DNA of 64,000 bases, from the NCBI GenBank assembly GCA_910578335.1, contig CAJTPU010000004.1, forward strand, positions 1-64,000, read 5' to 3'. A program made the translations under genes and the position numbers. Positions 50,714 to 58,850 of this stretch are shown here, piece after piece. This DNA is from an uncultured Lachnospiraceae bacterium. GTDB taxonomy: Bacteria > Bacillota > Clostridia > Lachnospirales > Lachnospiraceae. The notes below the pieces were generated by a model. That model did no database searches. It had not been told where the DNA came from and saw only the letters and a program-made list of their open reading frames with translations. Each line of letters begins with the position of its first letter. Positions within the stretch are counted from its first letter, which is position 1.

Positions 50714-51700
50714 TTATTTTACAGGCATATAAGTATCAAGATACTCCAGTATCTTCCGCATATATTCGCCATATACTTTGTTGTCGTTTTGCAAACCGTG
50801 CCCGGAGTGTGTGCATAAGTAATAGTCGTGAGGGACATGATTTTCTTCAAGTGCTCTTAAAAGTCTTTGCGAACCTTCATATGGCTGAACTTTATCATAC
50901 TTTCCGTATGCCATAATGGTAGGAACGGAATTTTCATTTACCCAGAGCAGAGCGGAAATATCCTTGATTTCTTCGTCGTATTCCGGCGTCCCAAATGCAG
51001 CTTTGATTTCTTTGCCAGCCATTGCTCCAAATAATCCTCTTGCTGCCGTATCACTGTCACTATTTTTAAGGTCAAGACCGTAGCTTTTCCAGTCTTCGGG
51101 ATAAAAAGAAGAGGGACCTACCGCTTCAAATACCATTCTTACAGGAACCGGTGAGGCTTCTGCATCACGGTAAGCATAGAGCAGGGCGAGACAACCGCCC
51201 GCAGAGCCGCCCGATATCGCCATTTCATCAATGTGATATCCTAGTTTTTCTGCTTCTGCAATCACGAAAGGTATGCTTTCTTTGATTTCCATTGACTGCG
51301 AATATACGCTTGCCTCAGGGTGTTCTTCACTAAATAAGGTATAATTGATGCCTGCCGTCACATAACCCTTTGAACAAAGCCATTCCAATATGCCTGCATC
51401 TCCTGATTTATCACCGCTCGTAAAACCGCCCGCATGAAGATACACAATCAGACCGTAACTGCTTCTGGAATTATCGGCGGGAACATACAGGTCAAATTGA
51501 TTGGCTTCCCCGCTGCCATAGGAAATATCTGTGTATACCTTACCAACAGAATCATTCCAATCAACTGAAAATTCATCTCCAAATGGATTGTAAGTCATTT
51601 TAAATGCGGCAGAGATGCCGAAAGCTGCAAGAAACGAAAAGGTATAAATAAATCCCCACATAACGCTGCCTTTCTTTTTAGTCTTTTTTTCTTTACTCAT
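50714..51700 (-). CDS. Membrane-anchored alpha/beta hydrolase (esterase/lipase type)
   Basis: A 328-residue protein with one N-terminal anchor (residues 11-30) and an extracytoplasmic alpha/beta-hydrolase domain of the BD-FAE/Hsl group. Oxyanion motif HAGGF is in YLHAGGFTSGDKSGD; nucleophile serine is in AISGGSAGGCLAL (G-G-S-A-G); the acid is in YGKYDKVQPYEG; the histidine is in THSGHGLQND. It should cleave ester bonds of small or acetylated substrates. The start overlaps the stop of a 47-residue membrane protein (ATGA). A TetR repressor gene is divergent, so it is probably its target. Confidence 0.9.
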   Translation of the reverse strand: MSKEKKTKKKGSVMWGFIYTFSFLAAFGISAAFKMTYNPFGDEFSVDWNDSVGKVYTDISYGSGEANQFDLYVPADNSRSSYGLIVYLHAGGFTSGDKSGDAGILEWLCSKGYVTAGINYTLFSEEHPEASVYSQSMEIKESIPFVIAEAEKLGYHIDEMAISGGSAGGCLALLYAYRDAEASPVPVRMVFEAVGPSSFYPEDWKSYGLDLKNSDSDTAARGLFGAMAGKEIKAAFGTPEYDEEIKDISALLWVNENSVPTIMAYGKYDKVQPYEGSQRLLRALEENHVPHDYYLCTHSGHGLQNDNKVYGEYMRKILEYLDTYMPVK

Positions 51701-51840
51701 AAAAAATTACCTCCAAACATAGTGCCGCCCATCAAAAGGTTCATAACTGCCCTGATAGCAAGCCGTCCCAAAAGTGCGGCTATGACAATTATGAGAAGTA
51801 AAATAAGAATCCGTTTTTTTGTAAGAGTCATGTTTTTCAT
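51697..51840 (-). CDS. 47-residue single-pass membrane protein coupled to the esterase
   Basis: A small gene: MKNMTLTKKRILILLLIIVI with a hydrophobic helix (residues 11-24, continuing AALLG), then GRLAIRAVMNLLMGGTMFGG and NFL, stop TGA overlapping the esterase ATG. Starts at 51840 or 51831 lie behind AAAGGA; 51831 is better spaced. Lysines and arginine precede the helix, so the C-terminus likely faces outward. Overlap with the esterase suggests coupled translation and a joint role such as export or anchoring. No family known to me. Confidence 0.7.
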   Translation of the reverse strand: MKNMTLTKKRILILLLIIVIAALLGRLAIRAVMNLLMGGTMFGGNFL

Positions 51841-51855
51841 TCCTTTCTGATTTTC

Positions 51856-51884
51856 TTGACATTATAGGTAAAATAAAGTATGAT
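51856..51884 (+). promoter_or_regulatory. Promoter of the TetR gene
   Basis: TTGACA (51856-51861), 17 bases, TATGAT (51879-51884): near consensus. Confidence 0.8.
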
Positions 51885-51890
51885 AATGCT

Positions 51891-51904
51891 AATACAATTG
51901 TATT
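51891..51904. promoter_or_regulatory. Probable TetR operator
   Basis: The perfect 14-bp palindrome AATACAATTGTATT sits right at the expected transcription start of the tetR gene, in the spacer shared with the esterase operon. Binding here would repress the regulator and probably the divergent operon. Confidence 0.6.
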
Positions 51905-51956
51905 GTCGAAACAAATGTATCATCATATTTCCGCGTTGTCAATGGGAGGAAAGAAA

Positions 51957-52490
51957 ATGAAACAAATCACAAAAAATGTATCACCGATGAGCAACGAAGG
52001 ACGAAACACGTATGTTTTGGAGCATTTGACTGATGCCATGTTACAATTACTTTCGGATAAACAAATAGAGGAGATATCTATTCGTGAATTGTGTGATGCT
52101 GCCGGTGTGGGAAGGGCGTCTTTTTACCGAAATTTTGAAAGTAAAGAGGATATCCTGAGAAGTTATATCAATAAGTTGTTTGAGGAATGGACAGCCGGTT
52201 ACAATCAAAATGGAGACAGACCTTTAAATGAACTCATTCAGGTAATGTTTTCTCATTTTGAGAAATATATGGATTTTTATAAGCTGTTAAACAGGCAGAA
52301 GCTTATTTATCTGCTAAAGGACGTTATTATCGGATTTTGCGGACCAAAACCGGAGTATGAAAAAGGAGAAGCATATGTAAGAGCATTTGTCGCTTATACA
52401 CTGTACGGCTGGATTGAAGTGTGGTTTCAAAGGGGGATGAAGGAGTCCTCGGAAGAAATGGCAAATCTTTTTAAAATGTTAGGACTTTGA
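51957..52490 (+). CDS. TetR/AcrR-family transcriptional regulator
   Basis: A 177-residue repressor. Residues 15-62 form the DNA-binding domain: LEHLTDAMLQLLSDKQIEEI then IRELCDAAGVGRASFYRNFE and SKEDILRSYI, the TetR hallmark. The C-terminal half resembles TetR_C_7 or DhaS-type ligand domains. ATG 51957 follows GGGAGG at the best spacing; the longer frame from 51903 lies over the operator palindrome. It is divergent from the microprotein-esterase operon and likely controls both. The ligand is unknown. Confidence 0.92.
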   Translation: MKQITKNVSPMSNEGRNTYVLEHLTDAMLQLLSDKQIEEISIRELCDAAGVGRASFYRNFESKEDILRSYINKLFEEWTAGYNQNGDRPLNELIQVMFSHFEKYMDFYKLLNRQKLIYLLKDVIIGFCGPKPEYEKGEAYVRAFVAYTLYGWIEVWFQRGMKESSEEMANLFKMLGL

Positions 52491-52561
52491 TGAGAAGGCA
52501 AATTTTTTATTTATGACAATAAAACTCTTGTGTAATGTGGATTCTATTGTTTGCAGGATTG

Positions 52562-52598
52562 TAAAAAAGAAAGGGATGCTTTGTGTAAAAGCATCCCC
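52562..52598. terminator. Bidirectional terminator between tetR and the chemoreceptor
   Basis: GGGATGCTTT pairs with AAAGCATCCC around 5 bases, with CTTTT on the plus side and TTTCTTTTTT on the minus side. Confidence 0.85.
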
Positions 52599-52617
52599 TT
52601 TTGGATTTTTGATGGTG

Positions 52618-54012
52618 TTATTTTATTTCTGTTACTTCATTGTCCCCCGTATTTTTTACGGTGTCACGCAGAGAAGCGATGGACTTGGTAAAACGGTTAT
52701 AAGCGTCATAAGCAAGATTAAACAGCCGCAGCGCTTCTTCTCTGTCGCCCCTGTCCTTTGCGTACCATGAATCGCAGGCATATTTGTGAATATCTTCATG
52801 GTCTTTTACTACCTGCTTAAAGCTTGCAGCGTTTGTAATGCGGGTATCACTTTGTTTCTCAATCCATTTCCCGAGCTTGCAGCCTTTGGGATTGTTTAAC
52901 TGTTCAATCTTCAGGTTTTCAAAATCTGCCAGATTGTTGTATACGCGCCATGTAAAAATCAAGTGGTCTACTTCAAATATAGTCAGCCAGTCCAAGGTAG
53001 AGAGCAGGGAGCTCTTTCTCGCCATATCGCTTCTTGACTTGTCCACATCCCGCGATATCTGATAAAGATGCCCGCCAGTAGTCACGCATTCCTCAGATAA
53101 GGTTTCATAGCTGTCCGCAATGGAATCAATGGAGGAAACAAAGGAGTGCGTCAGAGAGGACTGTGTGTTGACCTCTTCGTAGATACCATCTATCTCTTTA
53201 CTGATATCATTGAGCTGTTCCGTAATCATATCCATTTCCCTTACGGATTTATGTACGCTGTCATTTCCCTCCTGAAGCTGTCTAGTGGTAGAATTGACTG
53301 CTTCGGAAATTGCGGAAATCCCTTCCATCAGCTCTGCCACATATTTCACTACGTCTTCCGCAGAAGAAGTGGTATTGGAAGAGAGGTCCTTTATCTGATT
53401 GGCAACAACCGCAAAGCCTCTGCCGGCTTCTCCTGCCCTTGCCGCCTCAATGGAAGCATTTAAGGCAAGCAGACCGCTTTTTTGCGCAATTTTTTTAACC
53501 ATATCCAAAATTTCATTTATTTTAATTGCCTTTTCTTTGAAATTGGATACTTGGTCGTTTATTTTTAAAATTTGCTCTGAAGAACCGTCCACGATGCGTA
53601 TGCTGGAATTCATGTCTTCAATACAGTGATAAGCCGTCTCAATGACACTGTGGGAATTGCCCTGTATTTTTTCGACGGACGACTGGATATTCTGAATGGA
53701 ATCTCCAAGGTTCTGGCTGGATTCACGCATATCATTAATGGCGGCGGTCTGAGAATTTACCTGTTCAATCATTTCCTTTACACAGGAGCTGTCGCCAATT
53801 TTTGTCATGGAATTATTTAAACGCATAACAAAATTGTTGTTGGACTTTAAAAATGACAGAATGACGGAATTGAACTTTTCGCCAAGCGCCTGATTATGGA
53901 AGGCGGTGGCATCAACGGAAGACGTATCGCCGGCTATGACTTTTTCCATACATTCCATCAAAAGAGCGTTGTCTTCTTCATAGAAATTATTTTTGTTTTT
54001 TTTACGGAACAT
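52618..54012 (-). CDS. Soluble chemoreceptor with a CZB zinc-binding domain
   Basis: A 464-residue cytosolic methyl-accepting chemotaxis protein without membrane helices. The signalling tip LLALNASIEAARAGEAGRGF is intact and flanked by long coiled coils. The C-terminal 110 residues form a CZB domain: FEVDHLIFTWRVYNNL, CKLGKWIEKQ and KDHEDIHKYAC provide the His/Cys zinc ligands. CZB receptors sense zinc-linked oxidants such as hypochlorous acid, or zinc, and often link to diguanylate cyclases. ATG 54012 follows GGAGGG. No other chemotaxis gene is close. Confidence 0.93.
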   Translation of the reverse strand: MFRKKNKNNFYEEDNALLMECMEKVIAGDTSSVDATAFHNQALGEKFNSVILSFLKSNNNFVMRLNNSMTKIGDSSCVKEMIEQVNSQTAAINDMRESSQNLGDSIQNIQSSVEKIQGNSHSVIETAYHCIEDMNSSIRIVDGSSEQILKINDQVSNFKEKAIKINEILDMVKKIAQKSGLLALNASIEAARAGEAGRGFAVVANQIKDLSSNTTSSAEDVVKYVAELMEGISAISEAVNSTTRQLQEGNDSVHKSVREMDMITEQLNDISKEIDGIYEEVNTQSSLTHSFVSSIDSIADSYETLSEECVTTGGHLYQISRDVDKSRSDMARKSSLLSTLDWLTIFEVDHLIFTWRVYNNLADFENLKIEQLNNPKGCKLGKWIEKQSDTRITNAASFKQVVKDHEDIHKYACDSWYAKDRGDREEALRLFNLAYDAYNRFTKSIASLRDTVKNTGDNEVTEIK

Positions 54013-54062
54013 AAGGTACCCTCCTAATCCCGAATATATAAAATAAACTATGTTACAAGAAG

Positions 54063-54071
54063 ATAATAGCA
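54063..54071 (-). promoter_or_regulatory. Extended -10 of the chemoreceptor gene
   Basis: On the minus strand TGCTATTAT (TATTAT at 54063-54068), about 50 bases before the start codon. The -35 (TAGTAA) is weak. Confidence 0.5.
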
Positions 54072-54118
54072 CATTTTATACAGCTTTACTATATTTTTAG
54101 CAAAAATAATGTAAGCAG

Positions 54119-54925
54119 TTACAAAATAAATTTGTCAATCACATCTACCAGACCATCTTCGTCGTTGGAGCGTGTAATATAGTCGGCGACAGCCTTGACT
54201 TCTTCTCTTGCATTTGCCATGGCAACGCCGATACCGGCGTAGGCTACCATGGTTACGTCATTGTAGCCGTCACCGCAGCAGATGACGTCTTCCTGTTTTA
54301 ACCCGACTGTTTTCAGCATACGGCTTAAAGAAGAAGCTTTATCAATATTTTTAGGCATAATTTCGATGAAGAAAGGCTCTGAACGGTAAATGCTCAAGAT
54401 GCCGTCAAATTTTTCCTGAAGCATTGCCGTCAGCTTCTCCGCTTTTTCGGGAGGCGCCGTCATAAGGCATTTGTTTACTTCAAAATTAATGAAATGAAGA
54501 AAATCGTCCACTTCTCTGACAGGCATGTTGTTTATTCGGGCTTCCAGTTCTATGTATTCATCCATTCTGGTACCGGATACAACATAATCACCGCAGTAAG
54601 TAATCAGTCCGCAGTCATTTTCCTTGGCAAAACGATATATTTTGGGAAGAATGAATTGCGGAAGCGTCTGTTGGTATACAATATCTCCTGTACGGCAGTT
54701 GATAATTCTTGCGCCGTTAAAGGAAAGAAGATAACCGCCGTATTTTTCCAGAGAAAGTTCTTCGGCATACCGCATCATACCGGGAGAAGGTCTTCCGGAA
54801 GCCAGTATAATGGTGTGTCCTCTTTCCTGTATCATCAAAAGTCCCTTTTTGGTTTCCGGTGAAATGGATTTTTCCGAATTGGTAAGCGTTCCGTCTATAT
54901 CAAGAACTAATATTTTATTACGCAT
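54119..54925 (-). CDS. Cof-type HAD-superfamily phosphatase
   Basis: A 268-residue HAD hydrolase of the Cof/YbiV subgroup (cap type C2B) that dephosphorylates sugar phosphates or nucleotides. Motif I is LVLDIDGTLTNSEK; motif II ILASGRP; motif III has the lysine of IDKASSLSRML; motif IV is CCGDGYNDVTMVAYAG with its GDxxND. VAMANAREEVKAVADYIT is typical of the C-terminus. ATG 54925 is preceded by GAGAGG. It is divergent from the zinc-ribbon gene. The substrate cannot be predicted. Confidence 0.93.
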   Translation of the reverse strand: MRNKILVLDIDGTLTNSEKSISPETKKGLLMIQERGHTIILASGRPSPGMMRYAEELSLEKYGGYLLSFNGARIINCRTGDIVYQQTLPQFILPKIYRFAKENDCGLITYCGDYVVSGTRMDEYIELEARINNMPVREVDDFLHFINFEVNKCLMTAPPEKAEKLTAMLQEKFDGILSIYRSEPFFIEIMPKNIDKASSLSRMLKTVGLKQEDVICCGDGYNDVTMVAYAGIGVAMANAREEVKAVADYITRSNDEDGLVDVIDKFIL

Positions 54926-55046
54926 AATACCTCTCATTCCGGTTATGCAAAAAGCACAACACTATTTTTATCAGTAAATTTTGAAAGTACTTTGAGTGTA
55001 TCACAAATAATCCTATATAAAAAGTATTTATTTCTTTTCGTTGTTG

Positions 55047-55074
55047 TTGACATATTTAGACAACCTGTTATAAC
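55047..55074 (+). promoter_or_regulatory. Promoter of the zinc-ribbon gene
   Basis: TTGACA (55047-55052), 16 bases, TATAAC (55069-55074). Confidence 0.7.
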
Positions 55075-55086
55075 ATGGATATAAGT

Positions 55087-55142
55087 TGAAAAATCATAGA
55101 TTTTTCACTTTCTATTTGGGTAGTATCGCAGACAAAGTCTGC
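55087..55142. repeat. Two leader hairpins before the zinc-ribbon gene
   Basis: TGAAAAATC pairs with GATTTTTCA (55087-55107), and GCAGAC with GTCTGC around AAA (55128-55142). Both lie in the leader of roughly 100 nt between the promoter and start codon. Confidence 0.65.
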
Positions 55143-55182
55143 AATATGCATGGGGTATAGATTGAAAAATGGAGGATTCTAT

Positions 55183-56766
55183 ATGTTTTGTAATCAATGT
55201 GGAAAGCAGCTTCCCGATAATGCTGCATTTTGTCCGGAATGCGGAGCAGTCAGGGAACAGGAACCAGCGGCTCCGGTACAGAATATGGCATTTAATCCGA
55301 TTCCGGAGGAAAACAAGGAAAAGGGGAAGAAAAAAGGATTTCCATTTAAGGTTTTGGTTCCGGCAGCGTTAGTTTTTGCCGTGGTGGTTGCCGTGCTGGT
55401 GATTCTGCTTACCGGCAACAGGAAGACGGGCATGGATACTTATGCTGGCACAAAGGATTATGTGCAGGCTTACTGGAGCTTTGAAAAGGGAATCTATGAG
55501 GGAGAGATTTCTAACTTCAACGCATTAAAAAACGGAAACGAATCCTTAATTGCTTATATTTTGGATGGAGATAATAATTCGGACGCTTTATATTATATGA
55601 AATCCGATTTAGAGCCTAAACTGATTGCGGAAAATGTAGGCACCTATGCTGTCAGCTACACGGGCGATTATATCGCCTATGTGCAGGCGGATGGATTTGA
55701 GGGAGGAGATTTGTACCTGTATTGTGTGAAGGACGGCAAAATCACACAGGTTGATACGGATGTATTTCCCGGATTTCTCTGTCTTTCTCCTACAGGAAAA
55801 GTCGTTGCCTATCTCAAAAATTATGAGTCCTATACGGAAAACGACCTTTATATAGGCGGCGTTGGAATTAAGAATCAAAAGGTGGACGACGACGGCAGTA
55901 TGCCGGTTGCCGTTTCCGATAATGGTAAAACCTTTTATTATATTGATGACAGCAGTAAGCTTTATATTTATAACGGTAAGGATTCCGAAAAGGTTTCTTC
56001 CAGCGGATGCAGTAATTTCTGGGTAAATAAGGATGTATCGGAAATTCTTTATACCAAGGACGGAAAGACATATTATCACGAGCCAAAGATGGAGGACCCT
56101 GTTAAAATTTCAGATGAAACGTTGTATGGAGTTGCTTTGCCGGAAAGAGTCATTTCTTTTGAGGACCCGCGTGTAGGCGGCAGTATCATAGCAGGTATGA
56201 AATCTTTCAAGGGCTGCGTTCTTGAATTGTCCGGCGGTCTGTACTGGTTGAATGATAAGGGAACTAATACCATAAAAATATGCTCTACCACTTATGATTA
56301 TAAACTGTCTGCGGACGGAAAATCCATATTGTTTATCAAGAGCGGTGATTTGTATCGGATTAAAAAAATCGGCAATAATATGGAAGCAGAGCTTCTTTAT
56401 GACGAAGAGTATGTGGATTATATCGTTGCAAACGATAATTTATCCAAAATATATATTGTAGTAGGAGACGAAGAGCTTCTCTATTTAAAGGGCAAGAATA
56501 AAACGGAGAGAATCACAAACGATTTGTCTACAGATGACTACTATTCTTATGTTGTCGCTTATAATGAAGATATGAAGAAAATATTCTTTATAGAAAATGA
56601 CACGCTCTGTTATGCAGGCACAAATTCCAAATCGAAGGTTAAGGTTTGGGAGGATGTGGATGATGTGGAAAGATTTTTAAATATGATTCTTTTTACAACG
56701 ACAGAAGATGATGTTGTAAATATTTATTATATGAACGGAAAAGAACCTGTGAAGATAAACAAATAA
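55183..56766 (+). CDS. Zinc-ribbon membrane protein with an external beta-propeller-like domain
   Basis: A 527-residue protein. Residues 2-22 form a zinc ribbon (CNQCGKQLPDNAAFCPECG), residues 57-80 a membrane helix, and the rest is extracytoplasmic. That part has repeated strand units such as GDYIAYVQADGFEGGDLYLY, SPTGKVVAYLKNYE, KSILFIKSGDLYRIKK and KKIFFIENDTLCYAG, which look like a TolB/DUF5050-type beta-propeller. Its role is unknown; similar architectures occur in clostridial envelope sensing. ATG 55183 follows GGAGG. It is monocistronic with its own promoter and terminator. Confidence 0.8.
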   Translation: MFCNQCGKQLPDNAAFCPECGAVREQEPAAPVQNMAFNPIPEENKEKGKKKGFPFKVLVPAALVFAVVVAVLVILLTGNRKTGMDTYAGTKDYVQAYWSFEKGIYEGEISNFNALKNGNESLIAYILDGDNNSDALYYMKSDLEPKLIAENVGTYAVSYTGDYIAYVQADGFEGGDLYLYCVKDGKITQVDTDVFPGFLCLSPTGKVVAYLKNYESYTENDLYIGGVGIKNQKVDDDGSMPVAVSDNGKTFYYIDDSSKLYIYNGKDSEKVSSSGCSNFWVNKDVSEILYTKDGKTYYHEPKMEDPVKISDETLYGVALPERVISFEDPRVGGSIIAGMKSFKGCVLELSGGLYWLNDKGTNTIKICSTTYDYKLSADGKSILFIKSGDLYRIKKIGNNMEAELLYDEEYVDYIVANDNLSKIYIVVGDEELLYLKGKNKTERITNDLSTDDYYSYVVAYNEDMKKIFFIENDTLCYAGTNSKSKVKVWEDVDDVERFLNMILFTTTEDDVVNIYYMNGKEPVKINK

Positions 56767-56767
56767 G

Positions 56768-56808
56768 AAAACAGCCCGGATTTGTGATTTATGAATTCGG
56801 GCTGTTTT
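56768..56808 (+). terminator. Terminator of the zinc-ribbon gene
   Basis: AAAACAGCCCG pairs with CGGGCTGTTTT around a 19-nt loop. Confidence 0.85.
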
Positions 56809-56860
56809 ACCAGAAAATCATGCAAAGCATATGTAAAGAAGGTATCAGGGAAAGGAAAAA

Positions 56861-57430
56861 ATGGAACAGAAAGAAGAAAAGAAAGAGAACATAAAAAAAG
56901 AAGCCTATACGGCGGCGAAAGAAATCCTTTCTGCTGCCGGATTAAAAAAAGGCGCCCTCTTTGTGGTGGGCTGCTCTACAAGCGAAGTGGAAGGCTGTCG
57001 TATCGGCTCTTCTTCCAGTCCCGAAATTGCAGATGCTGTTTTTGAAGGGATTTACAAGGCGGTTTCTGAGCAAGGCGTCTATCTGGCGGCACAGTGCTGC
57101 GAGCATCTGAACAGTGCGCTTGTTTTAGAGAAAGAAGCGGCGGAAAAATACGGCTATGAGACGGTGAATGTTGTACCGCAGCCGAAGGCAGGAGGCTCCT
57201 TTGCCTCGGCAGCATGGAAATATTTGAGAGAACCGGCAGCAGTAGAACATATAAAGGCGGATGCCGGAATGGACATCGGGGATACGCTGATTGGTATGCA
57301 TTTAAAAGACGTGGCAGTGCCTGTCAGAATCAGCATAAAGAAAATTGGGGAGGCGCATGTGGTATGTGCCAGAACCCGCGCAAAATTTATTGGTGGAGAA
57401 CGGGCAGTTTACAATGAAGCGCTATTATGA
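56861..57430 (+). CDS. DUF436 / TIGR01440 family protein (YwlG-like)
   Basis: A 189-residue cytosolic protein of the family named TIGR01440, found in most Firmicutes and of unknown function. Recognised from FVVGCSTSEVEGCRIGSSSS, the LAAQCCEHLNSALVLE motif with its cysteine pair, VVPQPKAGGSFA and DIGDTLIGMHLKDVAVPVR. ATG 56861 follows AAAGGAAA. Its 3' end overlaps the cca start by 17 bases, implying co-transcription with cca. Confidence 0.92.
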   Translation: MEQKEEKKENIKKEAYTAAKEILSAAGLKKGALFVVGCSTSEVEGCRIGSSSSPEIADAVFEGIYKAVSEQGVYLAAQCCEHLNSALVLEKEAAEKYGYETVNVVPQPKAGGSFASAAWKYLREPAAVEHIKADAGMDIGDTLIGMHLKDVAVPVRISIKKIGEAHVVCARTRAKFIGGERAVYNEALL

Positions 57431-58775
57431 AAAAACGATTTGCTTACCTAAAAAAGTAAAATGGATTATAGATACCATACAGGCTGCAGGATTTGAAGCT
57501 TATGCAGTGGGCGGCTGCATACGGGACAGTATACTTGGGAGAACGCCTGACGACTGGGATATCACCACCTCTGCAAAGCCGGAGGAAGTAAAAGCACTTT
57601 TTCGCCGGACCTTGGATACCGGTATTCAGCATGGAACCGTGACGGTAATGCTGGAAAGGGAAGGCTTTGAAGTGACGACTTACCGTGTTGACGGAAAATA
57701 TGAAGACGGAAGGCATCCAAAAGAAGTTTCTTTTACAGCCAGCCTCACAGAAGACTTAAAAAGGCGCGATTTCACCATAAACGCCATGGCGTACAATGAA
57801 GAAACCGGGCTTGTGGACATATTTAACGGCTTGGGGGATTTGAGAAACGGTATTATCCGCTGCGTGGGAAATCCTGAAAAACGGTTTGGCGAGGATGCGC
57901 TTCGTATGCTGCGCGCCATCCGGTTTTCAGCGCAATTGGGATATGTGATAGAGGAAAATACAAAGGAAGCAATTCGAAAGCTTGCGCCTTCGTTAAACCG
58001 TATCAGCGCGGAACGGATTTTGGTGGAGCTGACAAAGCTTTTGCTTTCTCCAAATCCCGATTATCTCCGTATAGCATATGACACTGGTGTCACAGGTGTG
58101 TTTTTTCCGGAGTGGGACAGGGTGATGGAAACGCCGCAAAACCATCCGCATCACTGTTATAACGTAGGCGAGCATATTTTGCATTCCCTGAAAGAAGTGC
58201 CTTCTGATAAGGTTTTGCGTTTTGCCATGCTTTTTCATGATATTGCAAAGCCGGTGACTATGAAAACAGATGACAAGGGGATTACGCATTTTCATGGACA
58301 TGCGCAAGCAGGCGAAGAGATGAGCCGGACGATTTTAAAGCGTTTTCGGATGGACAAAAATACAATAAATAAAGTGAGCCGGCTGGTTTTGTATCATGAC
58401 TATATCAACGGCGTAAAACCGGACAGCAAAATAGTGCGCCGGGCGGTTCACAAAATTGGAGAAGATATATTTCCATCTTTGCTTTTGATAACCCGTGCGG
58501 ATATCATGTCGCAAAGTGATTATATGCGCAAGGAAAAGCTGGCAAATGTAAAGGCATGGGAGGATTGCTATTGGGAGGTACAAGAAGCGGAAGCGTGTGT
58601 TTCCTTAAAAAATCTTGCAGTAAGCGGAAAAGACCTTATGGAGGCTGGCATTCCTTCAGGAAAAAAGCTTGGCAGTATTTTGGACAGCCTGCTTTTGGAG
58701 GTACTGGAAAATCCGGAGAAAAATACCAAAGAATATTTACTTTCCAGAGCGCTTAAAACTGCTTCAGAACCCTAA
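57414..58775 (+). CDS. cca: CCA tRNA nucleotidyltransferase
   Basis: A 453-residue class II nucleotidyltransferase that adds or repairs the CCA end of tRNAs. The active-site loop AYAVGGCIRDSILGRTPDDWD has the DxD pair, followed by DFTINAMAYNE and RRDFT-like elements; the neck region follows. The C-terminal half contains an HD domain (FAMLFHDIAKPVTMK), common in this group. ATG 57414 overlaps DUF436; GGAG is rather distant. It would mature the tRNA-Arg in this window, which lacks an encoded CCA. Confidence 0.95.
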   Translation: MKRYYEKTICLPKKVKWIIDTIQAAGFEAYAVGGCIRDSILGRTPDDWDITTSAKPEEVKALFRRTLDTGIQHGTVTVMLEREGFEVTTYRVDGKYEDGRHPKEVSFTASLTEDLKRRDFTINAMAYNEETGLVDIFNGLGDLRNGIIRCVGNPEKRFGEDALRMLRAIRFSAQLGYVIEENTKEAIRKLAPSLNRISAERILVELTKLLLSPNPDYLRIAYDTGVTGVFFPEWDRVMETPQNHPHHCYNVGEHILHSLKEVPSDKVLRFAMLFHDIAKPVTMKTDDKGITHFHGHAQAGEEMSRTILKRFRMDKNTINKVSRLVLYHDYINGVKPDSKIVRRAVHKIGEDIFPSLLLITRADIMSQSDYMRKEKLANVKAWEDCYWEVQEAEACVSLKNLAVSGKDLMEAGIPSGKKLGSILDSLLLEVLENPEKNTKEYLLSRALKTASEP

Positions 58776-58850
58776 CATACTTTTCTGATATTTCTCATAT
58801 GATAGGTTAGAGCCCTAAAAGGACGTGACTAACATATGGGAGGAATCAGA
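58772..58850 (+). other. Repeat-rich leader of the CotS-like gene
   Basis: CTAACATA occurs at 58772-58779 and 58829-58836, and CATATG at 58796-58801 and 58833-58838. GTTAG (58806-58810) could pair with either CTAAC copy, giving alternative stems just before the ribosome site GGGAGG at 58838-58843. Confidence 0.45.
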
